From Stigonema ocellatum SAG 48.90 = DSM 106950 (GTDB lineage Bacteria; Cyanobacteriota; Cyanobacteriia; Cyanobacteriales; Nostocaceae), in contig JADQBA010000140.1 of assembly GCA_016903675.1 (NCBI GenBank), forward strand, positions 1 to 22,598: a stretch of DNA of 22,598 nt, given 5' to 3'. Under the pieces are notes generated by a model. That model was given only the letters and a program-made list of their open reading frames with translations. It did not search any database and had not been told where the DNA came from. This document shows positions 13,177 through 21,040 of this stretch, piece after piece. The first letter of the stretch is position 1, and the number at the start of each line of letters is the position of its first letter. The position numbers were made by a program, and so were the translations under genes.

Positions 13177-15406
13177 ATTCTAAAGCTTTAAGGGCGGCTT
13201 GGATGATACTATTGTATTGGGGTTGAGAAACATCAATCTGTTTTGCCTGTTCACGATTTGTTCCTAGTAAGCCGACGGGGTGTCCTGGTTGAACAACTAA
13301 GACTTTGCCTTCAGAATTTTTAATTCTTAATTCTTGTAAAGAATCGTGTTGATAGATGCCACAAGTGTAGTGCCGCTGATTGTACTCGAAGGTGGTTTTT
13401 AATGGAGTAGATGGTGAGGCAAAAAATACATGGGACTGAGTTGGAAGTCTCGCTCCTAGTAACTCTAACTCTATGGTAGTGTTCCCATTAAAGTGATTTT
13501 CTCGCAGTTTGTAAGCAATATCCACTGGCGATGGCAAGGGAAAGTAGTCGCGCCAACGCCACGCGATCGCCTTAATTTTGTGTCGCTGATTATCGATGGT
13601 TTGCGTAAGTGTCAGTTTGAGGTGAACCTTACCGACGATTTGCTGTTCAACGACTTGGACATTGGGTGTCCACAAAAGCGGTTCCGGGTTATCGATACCG
13701 CAGGGTTCCAAAACGTGAAGCTGTTGATAAAGCTGGTGATTGATTTGATTCAGGTTGATTTGGGTATCAATTTTCAGCAGTGGTTTGAGGTGCTGGAGTG
13801 AAAGGCACTTATTGGCAAACTCACTTAAGCGCGATCGCAACGCTGCTAAATTTTCTTTTCTTAAAGAAAAACCACCGGCTGCTTTGTGTCCGCCAAATTT
13901 GCCAAGTAAATCCTGAGAAGATTCCAAAGCTTCAAACACATGAAACTCTGGAATTCCTCGTGCTGAACCGCGAATGTGTGTTTCACCCTCGTAAGTACCG
14001 ATAAACACTGGGACGCCGTAGCGTTCCACCAAGCGAGAGGCGACGATACCAATAACGCCGTGGTGCCAGTTGGGTTGCACAACCACCAAGACGCGGTCTT
14101 GCGGTAGAGAGGTCGCATGGAGAGTCTCTACCATTGCGATCGCCTCCTGTTCAATTTGCGTACACATTTCCTGACGCTGTCGGTTAATTGCTTCGCACTG
14201 CATTGCCTTTTCCAGCGCTATCCCCATATCATCTGTAGTCAACAATTCAATCACAATCTGGGGGTCAGCAAGACGACCAATAGCATTAATTCGTGGACCA
14301 AGGCGAAACCCGATATCCTCAGGCTTGAGAGAGAGGGGAGTGGGGAGTGGGGAGTGGGGAGTGGGGGAAGAGGGGCTGGTTTGCTTTGATACATTTCCTC
14401 TGTCCGAATACGCTTCTGATAAGCCTTTTTTCTCTCCCCCTGCTCCCCCTGCTCCCCCTGCTTCCCCTGCTCCCCTGCCCCCCTGCCCCCCTGCTTCCCC
14501 CACTCCCCACTCCCCACTCCCCACTCCCCCTGCTCCCTTATCCCGGCGACCCTGGACCCCAGACACCTGAATTAATGCTTGCACTCCGGGTAACTTGGAT
14601 TTGGGTAACTGCTGCAAACCGCGTTTTACCCAGCGGCGGTTGACACCGTTCAAGGGAGCTAAATCGGCGATGGTTCCTAGTGTAAATAGTTCCAGCATCG
14701 GAGCTAATATGCCTTGGGTCTGTCCCATTTGTTTTGCAAGGGACACTGCTACAATGTAGGCAACGCCAACACCAGCAACACCCCGATAAGGTGAGGATTC
14801 GTGTATGAGTTTAGGGTTAAGGATAGCGTTAGCTATTGGTAATTGCTGGGGGATGTCGTGGTGATCGGTGATAATGACTTTTAGACCGAGTTCTCTTGCT
14901 CTGGCAATTGGTTCAAGTGCTGAAATGCCATTATCGACAGTAAGAATCAATCCTACGCCTTTGCTGTGGTATTCTTCCACAATACGGTTATTAATGCCGT
15001 AACCTTCGTGCATCCGACTGGGAATAGCGTAATCTACCTGAGCACCTAACCAACGGAGACTGCGCAATAGTAAAGCAGTGCTTGTCATACCATCTGCATC
15101 GTAGTCACCGCAGATGACTATTTTTTCTTGGGAGACGATGGCATTTTGCAATAACTCTAAACTGATTGCCAAATCAGGAAAATCTTCTAGTGGCGAAGGC
15201 AAAACTAGGGACTCTGGATTTAGGAATATTTGCGCTTCTTCTAGGGTTTGAATGCCACGATTTATCAGTAGTTGGCTGACTATAGGTGACAAATTCATCC
15301 CTGACGCCAACTCTTGCTGAATTGCTGGTTTCTGTGGGTAAATCTGCCACCGTTGGTTAGGCAATTGCTGACGGCGACGCGGAAATTCAGGTGTCGGTTG
15401 CTGCAC
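13163..15406 (-). CDS. recJ: Single-stranded-DNA-specific exonuclease RecJ with repeat-derived insert
   Basis: This is a 5'-3' single-strand DNA exonuclease of recombination and mismatch repair. The 747 residues show the DHH catalytic motifs: DYDADG (101-106), LTVDNG (155-160), TDHHD (180-184) and TLGTIADLAPL (242-252). The GPRINAIGR (370-378) and DHHA1 elements WHHGVIG (447) and GGHKAAGGF (505-513) follow, then an OB-like C-terminus. Between VSGVQGR and LKPEDIGFRLGP lie about 73 extra residues (roughly 287-359; DNA 14330-14548) encoded by GGGGAGT heptamers in both orientations around an element fragment. The frame is intact, so the enzyme is probably made with a flexible Gly/Pro/Ser loop. 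The start is GTG at 15406; four bases upstream a GTTAGGA array begins, replacing any normal ribosome binding site. The C-terminal Val-Arg-Ser and stop are repeat-encoded. Confidence 0.95.
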   Translation of the reverse strand: MQQPTPEFPRRRQQLPNQRWQIYPQKPAIQQELASGMNLSPIVSQLLINRGIQTLEEAQIFLNPESLVLPSPLEDFPDLAISLELLQNAIVSQEKIVICGDYDADGMTSTALLLRSLRWLGAQVDYAIPSRMHEGYGINNRIVEEYHSKGVGLILTVDNGISALEPIARARELGLKVIITDHHDIPQQLPIANAILNPKLIHESSPYRGVAGVGVAYIVAVSLAKQMGQTQGILAPMLELFTLGTIADLAPLNGVNRRWVKRGLQQLPKSKLPGVQALIQVSGVQGRRDKGAGGVGSGEWGVGEAGGQGGRGAGEAGGAGGAGGEKKGLSEAYSDRGNVSKQTSPSSPTPHSPLPTPLSLKPEDIGFRLGPRINAIGRLADPQIVIELLTTDDMGIALEKAMQCEAINRQRQEMCTQIEQEAIAMVETLHATSLPQDRVLVVVQPNWHHGVIGIVASRLVERYGVPVFIGTYEGETHIRGSARGIPEFHVFEALESSQDLLGKFGGHKAAGGFSLRKENLAALRSRLSEFANKCLSLQHLKPLLKIDTQINLNQINHQLYQQLHVLEPCGIDNPEPLLWTPNVQVVEQQIVGKVHLKLTLTQTIDNQRHKIKAIAWRWRDYFPLPSPVDIAYKLRENHFNGNTTIELELLGARLPTQSHVFFASPSTPLKTTFEYNQRHYTCGIYQHDSLQELRIKNSEGKVLVVQPGHPVGLLGTNREQAKQIDVSQPQYNSIIQAALKALESVRS
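14330..14548. repeat. Composite STRR/element insertion inside recJ
   Basis: GGGGAGT units (about 14336-14366) are followed by a middle part containing AATACGCTTCTGATAAGC (14407-14424), which matches 16 of 18 positions of the flank of the hairpin repeat at 12256-12273. Then come CCCCTGCTC-type units (about 14433-14500) and CCCCACT heptamers (about 14499-14527). Its length keeps the recJ frame open. Confidence 0.85.
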
Positions 15407-15409
15407 GAT

Positions 15410-15436
15410 AAGAGTTAGGAGTTAGGAGTTAGGAGT
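15410..15436. repeat. GTTAGGA heptamers in the recJ leader
   Basis: About four AGTTAGG units end four bases before the recJ GTG start. On the recJ strand they read CCTAACT, which offers no purine-rich ribosome binding site. Confidence 0.8.
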
Positions 15437-15505
15437 TTTTAATTTTAGATTCATAACTCAGAACTTAACACTCATCAGTCATAACTCAAGAAAAAAATCT
15501 CAATT

Positions 15506-15959
15506 TTTCACTCCTCACTCCTCACTCCTCACTCTAAAGCACATTGACGCGACCGTCTTCGCGGAGGTAGAGGGAGCGATCGCCTGGAAACTGACGATTA
15601 GGGCGGAGTTCCACGTGCAGGGTGCCGAAGTTTGGTTTAGAGACAATAGCTTTTAGTGGTGTTCCCCTTTCATTCCAGAATACCAGCGACACATTTGGTA
15701 CAGTAGAGTCTGAGAGATTCAACTGTAATTTTTCTCCGGGTTGTAGGGGAATGGGATTAGTGCTGTGCAGTTTCTCTAGTTTGACTACGCTAGAGGTATA
15801 ATTGACGACTTCCAGTTTAATGTGTTGAGCAAGGGTAAACTGAATTGGGTGCTGACCACATTGAGAAGCACATGTTCTAGGGAATGTAACCTTGGGGTTC
15901 CGGGTTAATGCTACGATGAAGGTTATGACTACGATGGTTGTAGATAAAAACTTAGACAT
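15506..15959 (-). other. Heptamer array joined to the exported hypothetical gene
   Basis: The interval 15506-15533 is an array of CTCACTC/CTCCTCA heptamers (GTGAGGA on the gene strand) beginning directly after the TAG stop of the hypothetical gene that fills the rest of this interval. Confidence 0.6.
15534..15959 (-). CDS. Exported or membrane-anchored hypothetical protein
   Basis: I do not recognise this 141-residue protein. It starts with a short positively charged end and a hydrophobic stretch (MSKFLSTTIVVITFIVAL), a signal peptide or anchor. Two cysteines follow (CASQC, about 30-34), and then a beta-rich domain with an immunoglobulin-like flavour (IKLEVVNYTSSVVKLEKL, IPLQPGEKLQLNL, VSLVFWNERG). 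The end, SLYLREDGRVNVL, looks complete. Similar small secreted proteins occur in cyanobacteria. The gene is alone between repeat arrays: GTGAGGA units start at its stop codon and GTTAGGA units lie upstream. No ribosome binding site stands out. Confidence 0.75.
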   Translation of the reverse strand: MSKFLSTTIVVITFIVALTRNPKVTFPRTCASQCGQHPIQFTLAQHIKLEVVNYTSSVVKLEKLHSTNPIPLQPGEKLQLNLSDSTVPNVSLVFWNERGTPLKAIVSKPNFGTLHVELRPNRQFPGDRSLYLREDGRVNVL

Positions 15960-16048
15960 AGAATAAGGACTTACGCAGTTGGGCTGACGATGTGTGAATT
16001 TTAATACATCAGCCTAACACCGTAGACAACGGTTTGAGTAGCCTTAAA

Positions 16049-16173
16049 GAGTTAGGAGTTAGGAGTTAGGAATTAGGAGTTAGGAGTTAGGAGTTACTCC
16101 CTTCCCGGTATAAGATTAGTGATGTAATTTCTGCCCCCCTTCCCCCCTTCCCCCCTTTCCCCCTGACTCTTGA
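16049..16173. repeat. GTTAGGA array and C-rich tract after the dehydrogenase gene
   Basis: Seven or so AGTTAGG/AATTAGG heptamers (16049-16095) are followed by an unrelated 35-base stretch and a CCCCCCTT tract (16132-16163) close to the short-chain dehydrogenase stop at 16174. An imperfect hairpin lies upstream at 15979-16018 (GGCTGA/TCAGCC). Confidence 0.75.
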
Positions 16174-16980
16174 CTACTTTTGGGTTTCGTGCATATTTCT
16201 CACGATTTTTGTCACCAGCTTTCTGTTGGCAAATTTTGCGGAGGTAGCGAGTATCTTATTTTTCACACCAGGGATGACAACAGTTTTGTTTGCCATTAAA
16301 CCTTGATAGCCAATCTTGGCGACGGTTTCCGAATCCATCAGCCTCCAATCATCAGCTACCTTCGCCTTGGACATCCCAGATGTTTCGTGAAATCCAGATG
16401 CTGTTGCGCCTGGACAAAGAACGGTTACAGTGACACCTGTACCTTCTAATTCATTAGCGATCGCTTCTGAAAATGATAACACATAGGCTTTAGTAGCAAA
16501 ATAAACTGCCATCAGAGGTCCTGGTTGAAAAGCAGCAGTGGAGGCGACGTTTAATATTTTTCCAGAACCCTGGTTGACCATGTCCTTGAGGAATAACTTA
16601 GTTAAATGGGTGAGACACACCACATTTAGCTGTAGCATTTGCAATTCAGTACTGAGGTCGGTTTCGTGAAAGAATCCATAGCTACCAAATCCAGCATTAT
16701 TTACTAGCACATCAATCTTAATAGATGCTTGCTGCAACTTACTAAAAATTTCTTCTGCTGCTCTTGGTATAGATAAATCCTGAGCAATTATTTCAACTGA
16801 AATATTATATTGCTGTTGGAATTCATCTGCTATTTCAACTAGTTTTTCTCCCCTTTTATCCACTAAAACGAGATGATAACCATCATCTGCAAAGAATTTA
16901 GCAAATTCGTAGCCAATTCCACCAGATGCCCCAGTAATCAGAACATTTTTTTGTTGCTGATATTGATATTTTGTGTTCAT
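16174..16980 (-). CDS. Short-chain dehydrogenase/reductase (SDR)
   Basis: This classical SDR of 268 residues is a cytoplasmic NAD(P)-dependent oxidoreductase of unknown substrate. It has a Rossmann TGASGGIG motif (16-23), Asp41 at the end of beta-2 (favouring NAD, although Lys and Arg follow), NNAG (94-97) and the catalytic Ser147, Tyr160 and Lys164 (YFATK). It resembles the DltE/YqjQ-like group. I place the start at the ATG at 16980 (MNTKYQYQ). A longer frame from 17004 adds eight residues read from a TATAGCAATCC repeat end, which also supplies AGGA about 8 bases before the chosen ATG. The gene is monocistronic. The 3' end runs into a G-rich tract. Confidence 0.9.
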   Translation of the reverse strand: MNTKYQYQQQKNVLITGASGGIGYEFAKFFADDGYHLVLVDKRGEKLVEIADEFQQQYNISVEIIAQDLSIPRAAEEIFSKLQQASIKIDVLVNNAGFGSYGFFHETDLSTELQMLQLNVVCLTHLTKLFLKDMVNQGSGKILNVASTAAFQPGPLMAVYFATKAYVLSFSEAIANELEGTGVTVTVLCPGATASGFHETSGMSKAKVADDWRLMDSETVAKIGYQGLMANKTVVIPGVKNKILATSAKFANRKLVTKIVRNMHETQK

Positions 16981-17137
16981 ATAGCAATCCTGTTTAAGTT
17001 CCAAAATAGCAGTGAATATAGAGTATAGCTAAAAACTATAGCAATCCTATTTGATATCTGAAAAGAGGGGACAAGGAAGACTTGGGGGACAAGGAGGACT
17101 TGGGAGAAGTGTTTATAAATCATTTAGGATTGCTATA
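16979..17137. repeat. TATAGCAATCC elements, one full and one half copy
   Basis: A half copy (ATAGCAATCCTGTTTAAG, from 16979) overlaps the dehydrogenase start. A complete copy spans 17036-17137, with CTATAGCAATCC on the left and GGATTGCTATA on the right and GGACAAGG/GGACTTGG repeats inside. The half copy provides the putative ribosome binding site of the dehydrogenase gene. Confidence 0.7.
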
Positions 17138-17281
17138 CTCAGCAACAATGATTTTTCATCTATCTTAATCTATCTCTACTCATTTGTGTTGCCAAATTGG
17201 CAATTATTAAACTCAAATCTATGTCCACTTATCTAGAAAATCAATATATTAAAAATACAACATAGATAATTCATCGGTATA

Positions 17282-17306
17282 GTTCGTAGTAAGCACTTTA
17301 GTGCTT
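17282..17306. repeat. GTTCGTAGT hairpin family, truncated copy
   Basis: GTTCGTAGT is followed by AAGCACTTTAGTGCTT, the inner palindrome of the family with CAC/GTG in place of GAC/GTC. The second arm is absent. Confidence 0.65.
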
Positions 17307-17350
17307 GAAATCGAGCAAGAAACTGATTGAAAGATAACCCCTATATAAAA

Positions 17351-17390
17351 AAACGAGGTTCTTCTGATTAAATGTGAAGAAACTCGGTTT
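17351..17390. terminator. Diverged hairpin, possible terminator
   Basis: AAACGAGGTTCTTC and GAAGAAACTCGGTTT form an imperfect stem round an 11-base loop, about 90 bases beyond the KimA-like gene stop. The sequence looks like a decayed AGAAACCCGGTTTCT element. On the minus strand it is followed by TTTTTTTATATAG, a T-rich run fitting a terminator. Confidence 0.5.
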
Positions 17391-17479
17391 GTTATCAAAA
17401 ATACAATTTTAAAAATGTTCTATCGAGATACTGGAACCCAACTAACCACAATTAGTTGTCTTGCTCCAAGCCAACCTAC

Positions 17480-19321
17480 TTACAGGTAATACCTAACAGT
17501 GGTAACAACTCGACTTTTCTGAGCCCGTAAAGCTGTCTTCAAAAACACCGCTGTTTGATTGTGTAAAAAACTTTCCCACCAATGATGTGGTACAAAGGCG
17601 GGAATAATAATGGTTGTAAAAACAGATGGGTGACGTGCTTCAAAATCACTGATAAAATTGAGAATTGGTTCAATTAAAGCGCGATAGGGAGAGTCGATAA
17701 TTTCCAAAGGAATATCTGACTCTAGTTTTCGCCATTGTTCTTGGAGTTTTTCTTGGTCTGTATAACCAAGATCTACATGAACTGCAACAATTTCATCGGC
17801 AATGGTGCGTGCATAGTCCAAAGCCTCTACTGTTCCTAGGTTAAGTTGCCCTACAATCACCACAGCAGGGTGAGTAACCACTTCTGGTTTAGGTCTAGGA
17901 GTATAATCTCTAGGCGGTATTCCCTCAACACTGAGACGTTCTCCTAAGTGGTGATAGTAACGACGAATAGCTAAAAATATGCTCACTATCAAAGGAATTG
18001 CCACTGCGACTATCCAAGCTCCTGCTAAGAACTTGGTCTGCAAGATGACAAGCAGAACAACTGCCGTAGTAATAGCTCCCAAGGCATTCATAAAAGCTCT
18101 GGCGTGCCAACCTGATGAATGCTCTTTGAACCAGTGGCGTACCATCCCAGCTTGGGAGAGAGTAAAGGAAGTGAACACGCCTACAGCATAGAGAGAAATC
18201 AGCCTATCAACACTACCTTTGAAGACAACAATTAGGACAGCACCAAATAGGCTGAGCAACACAATGCCGTTGGAGTAGACTAAACGCTCACCCAACAGTG
18301 CTAATTGTCGAGGCAAAAATCCATCGCGAGCTAAAAGGGAGGAAAGCCTGGGAAAATCCGCATAGCTGGTATTGGCTGCTAATAGTAAAATCAACAGCGT
18401 GGCAATTTGGATAAAGTTATATGATGGACCATTGCCTAAGATATTGTGACTTAACTGCGAAATGACGGTTTCGTGTTCGTTGGGAACAATATGATAGACA
18501 TTGGCGAAGTGAGTGATGCCCAAAAACATGGAGCCGAGAATCAAGCCCATGTAGAGCATGGTGAGACGGGCATTTTTCCATTCTGGAGGCTTAAAGGCAG
18601 GAACGCCATTGGATATTGCTTCTACTCCTGTGAGCGCTGTGCATCCCTGAGAAAATGCCCTCAAAATCAACAATAGACCAAGTGGTTCTGCTGCTTGGAT
18701 GACGGGAGGATTGGCATGGATTTGTCCAGTAGCCTGGTTATAGAAACCCACGCCAAGCATGAGAAAAACACTGACAATAAAGGCGTAAGTTGGAATCATA
18801 AAAATCCTGCCTGATTCCCTGACACCCCTGAGATTTGCCAGCATGATTAAGATGATAAATATCAAGCAGAGTTCTACTTTGAAATGTTGCAACCGTTGCA
18901 ACATTGGTATTGAAGTGAGGTTATCTACTCCAGAGGCGATACTGACAGTCACTGTGAGGACATAGTCAATCATCAGCGCTGCTGCTGCTACTAAACCCGG
19001 ATAGATTCCTAAGTTTTCATGAGCAACAATGTAGGCTCCACCGCCACTGGGATAGGCGCGGATTGTTTGTTGATAGGATAGGGTAATGATTAGTAGCAGC
19101 AGAGCGATCGCCAAAGCAATCCATATAGAGTTACCGAGAACAGCGCTCCCAGCTAGCACGAGAACCTTGAGAATCTCCTCTGTAGCGTAAGCAACAGAGG
19201 AAAGCGCATCTGAGGAAAGAACCGCCAAGGCAGCGGCGTTGCTCAATCTTTCTTCATGATTAGCGCTTGTTGGTAGTGTGCGACCAAGTAAAAACTGCTT
19301 TATGCGAGAATAGAAGGACAT
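17480..19321 (-). CDS. KimA-like potassium transporter (APC superfamily)
   Basis: This 613-residue inner-membrane protein has twelve predicted spans (about 30-460) and a cytoplasmic C-terminal domain (about 475-613). It aligns by eye with Bacillus KimA/YdaO, a proton-coupled K+ importer. The SSDALSSVAYATEEIL segment puts Asp38 and Tyr45, and the MIDYVLTVTVS segment Tyr120 and Thr123, two residues beyond the Bacillus residues D36, Y43, Y118 and T121 that I recall as K+ ligands. AYPSGGGAYIVAHENLG is also typical. The tail (VVIVGQLNLGTVEALDYARTIADEIVAVHVD) looks like a universal-stress-like fold. In Bacillus this family is controlled by c-di-AMP; I saw no clear riboswitch upstream. An amino-acid permease is the alternative. 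Confidence 0.87.
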   Translation of the reverse strand: MSFYSRIKQFLLGRTLPTSANHEERLSNAAALAVLSSDALSSVAYATEEILKVLVLAGSAVLGNSIWIALAIALLLLIITLSYQQTIRAYPSGGGAYIVAHENLGIYPGLVAAAALMIDYVLTVTVSIASGVDNLTSIPMLQRLQHFKVELCLIFIILIMLANLRGVRESGRIFMIPTYAFIVSVFLMLGVGFYNQATGQIHANPPVIQAAEPLGLLLILRAFSQGCTALTGVEAISNGVPAFKPPEWKNARLTMLYMGLILGSMFLGITHFANVYHIVPNEHETVISQLSHNILGNGPSYNFIQIATLLILLLAANTSYADFPRLSSLLARDGFLPRQLALLGERLVYSNGIVLLSLFGAVLIVVFKGSVDRLISLYAVGVFTSFTLSQAGMVRHWFKEHSSGWHARAFMNALGAITTAVVLLVILQTKFLAGAWIVAVAIPLIVSIFLAIRRYYHHLGERLSVEGIPPRDYTPRPKPEVVTHPAVVIVGQLNLGTVEALDYARTIADEIVAVHVDLGYTDQEKLQEQWRKLESDIPLEIIDSPYRALIEPILNFISDFEARHPSVFTTIIIPAFVPHHWWESFLHNQTAVFLKTALRAQKSRVVTTVRYYL

Positions 19322-19386
19322 ACAAAGTCCGCCGGGAAAATATTTGTACTCCTGCTTGGCAGTTAGGTAGGTAGGCGGGAATCAAT

Positions 19387-19428
19387 GGTTCGTAGTTGCG
19401 CTTTAGCGCTAAAGCGCAACTACAAACC
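19387..19428. repeat. GTTCGTAGT hairpin family, copy in the KimA-like leader
   Basis: Two 21-base arms, GGTTCGTAGTTGCGC... and its reverse complement with one mismatch, meet with no loop. The inner palindrome is GCGCTTTAGCGC instead of GGACTTTAGTCC. It lies 66 bases upstream of the transporter start, within the probable 5' UTR or promoter. Confidence 0.8.
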
Positions 19429-19523
19429 AAAATCAGTTGTGTTTGTTCTCGCCTATCCACTGAACCACCAAGTCAGGAATATAGCAATTTTGGCAGATTC
19501 CCTAACAATTAAGGTTTAATTTT

Positions 19524-20837
19524 TCAAAGAAAACTCAGTTGAGTATTTGTCGTCCCACCTACCAACAGATGATTTTGTGATTTTTGTTCATCAGTTGCGG
19601 GTTCGAGGTAAATTTCCTCATCATCGGCTAGCAACTTGTGCGCAGCTTCCAGCATCGATTCTGCTATATCCTTGAGGTCTTCGCGGTTGTTTAAGTAAGT
19701 TTGTAACGCTGCCATAGGGTCGATGCTGTTACTTGCGCTTAATTCGGGAATGCGGGGTCGAGCCAACTGGCTGACCAATTCTGGTTGAATGGTGTAGGTG
19801 TGGGCTGCACTCAAAGCATCATGCAATGAGGAACTATCGATGAGATCCAACTGTTCGGAGCGGAGTTTGTAAATGAGTCGGACTACAGCATCTTGAATAT
19901 CATGCTTGGCGATCGCTTTCATGATTGCCTTCTGTGGGTCTTCTACCTTAGATATATCCACCTCAATGGTTCGGAAACTCCGAGCTGATACTTGACAAAA
20001 CTCCCATTTTGTGCTACCCTGGGCTAGTTCTATCATCACATAGCCTTTGTCTTCCTTTTCTTCGCTAAAATCCACCCGTTCAATACTTCCTGGATAAATC
20101 ACTGGAGGGTTGTTAGATTTATTCAGGTTCTGGTGGCGGTGGACGTGTCCTAGCGCTACATAGTCAAAGCAGGGTCGTGTCAGCAAAGAGAGGGGAATTG
20201 TAAAGCCTTTACCCACTGCCAAAAAGCGCTCAGCTCCCAAACTAGCATTGTCTGCCATCAAGTGACCCAAAAGAACAGTGGGCACATCAGGGTCAAAGCG
20301 ACGAATCTCCCCTTCTAACACAACTCGCAAGCGTTCTATTAAAAGTTGGTTGACGGACTCCATTGATAAACCTTCGGTTTCTTGGCGAGTCATCAGCGTA
20401 GAATGGGTCAGCCAAGGGAGAGTCAGAACCTGCACACTACCATTGCGAGTTTCGATGCGGTGCGTGGTTAACTTATCCCCGACTACAAATCCTGGTACAC
20501 CTAAGGTACGGTAAATACATAGACTCGCCCCCCCTTGCCCTTGGGAATGTTGGTCGTGGTTGCCCACTAGCAGCACTGTAGGGATATTGGCATCTACCAG
20601 ACGGCGGAATTGACTTGCAAAAGCTTCCTGTACATAGGGTGCCGGTGTCGCGTCAGGAAAGGCATCGCCTCCAAAGAGCACCAGATCCACAGGGTCTGCC
20701 AGAGCGCGGTCAATACATCGAGATAAAGTCTTGACAAAATCCTCCAAACGTGTATTCAATCCAGTTTCAGCATTGATTCTTCCATGGCAGAAGCCGCTTC
20801 CCATGTGAATATCAGAAAGATGGAGGATTTTAATCAT
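19524..20837 (-). CDS. sbcD: SbcD/Mre11-like nuclease subunit
   Basis: This calcineurin-like metallophosphoesterase of 437 residues, like SbcD/Mre11, processes DNA ends and hairpins with an SMC-like partner (SbcC). The five phosphoesterase blocks are visible: LSDIHMG (Asp9, His11), FGGDAF (Asp58), LLVGNHDQHSQG (Asn93, His94, Asp95), LLGHLMADN, and ALGHVHRHQ. An Mre11-like capping domain and a helical, SbcC-binding-type C-terminus follow. No sbcC is adjacent. A GTTAGGA array lies directly against the ATG at 20837, so the upstream bases on the gene strand read AACTCCTT and provide no ribosome binding site. In a genome rich in long hairpins this nuclease is of functional interest, but that link is inference. 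Confidence 0.9.
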   Translation of the reverse strand: MIKILHLSDIHMGSGFCHGRINAETGLNTRLEDFVKTLSRCIDRALADPVDLVLFGGDAFPDATPAPYVQEAFASQFRRLVDANIPTVLLVGNHDQHSQGQGGASLCIYRTLGVPGFVVGDKLTTHRIETRNGSVQVLTLPWLTHSTLMTRQETEGLSMESVNQLLIERLRVVLEGEIRRFDPDVPTVLLGHLMADNASLGAERFLAVGKGFTIPLSLLTRPCFDYVALGHVHRHQNLNKSNNPPVIYPGSIERVDFSEEKEDKGYVMIELAQGSTKWEFCQVSARSFRTIEVDISKVEDPQKAIMKAIAKHDIQDAVVRLIYKLRSEQLDLIDSSSLHDALSAAHTYTIQPELVSQLARPRIPELSASNSIDPMAALQTYLNNREDLKDIAESMLEAAHKLLADDEEIYLEPATDEQKSQNHLLVGGTTNTQLSFL

Positions 20838-20873
20838 AAGGAGTTAGGAGTTAGGAGTTAGGAGTTAGGAGTT
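20838..20873. repeat. GTTAGGA heptamers in the sbcD leader
   Basis: Five AGTTAGG units run from the base before the sbcD ATG to the start of the TATAGCGG element. Confidence 0.85.
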
Positions 20874-20966
20874 ATAGCGGTTTGCTAGTCAGTAGTTCTG
20901 TGGTAGGGGCGCAAGGCATTGCGCCCCTACAATTAGGTCTGCCTCACCCAGTTGAAATCCGCTATA
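20873..20966. repeat. TATAGCGG-ended element with GTAGGGGCGCAA hairpin
   Basis: Terminal inverted repeats TATAGCGGTTT and AAATCCGCTATA bound 94 bases. Inside, GTAGGGGCGCAA (20903-20914) and TTGCGCCCCTAC (20919-20930) form a 12-base-pair stem with a GGCA loop. A lone similar end (TATAGCGGTTTTC) is at about 7315-7327. Confidence 0.75.
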
Positions 20967-21002
20967 AAATTCAAATCTGCCATTTAGTAACATTATCCCA
21001 CT

Positions 21003-21040
21003 TCTGGCTCTTGACTTCTGGCTTCTGGCTCCTGACTCCT
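21003..21040. repeat. Degenerate heptamers after the cysH stop
   Basis: On the cysH strand the bases after TAA read AGGAGTC AGGAGCC AGAAGCC AGAAGTC AAGAGCC AGAAGTG, a diverged period-7 array beginning directly at the stop codon. Confidence 0.7.

Larger units (their letters stand above)
17138..17479. other. Spacer downstream of the KimA-like gene
   Basis: This 342-base stretch holds no supported gene. It contains a truncated GTTCGTAGT hairpin element (17282-17306) and a diverged AAACGAGGTTC...GAAACTCGGTTT hairpin (17351-17390). Both lie beyond the 3' end of the transporter gene; the latter could end its message. Confidence 0.65.

Noticed and set aside
14117..14643. Plus-strand frames across the recJ insert
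   Set aside because: They are shadows of recJ and of the repeat insert, with no start signal.
19322..19523. c-di-AMP (ydaO/yuaA) riboswitch upstream of the KimA-like gene
   Set aside because: I could not find the paired conserved blocks of that riboswitch by eye. A covariance search was not possible.
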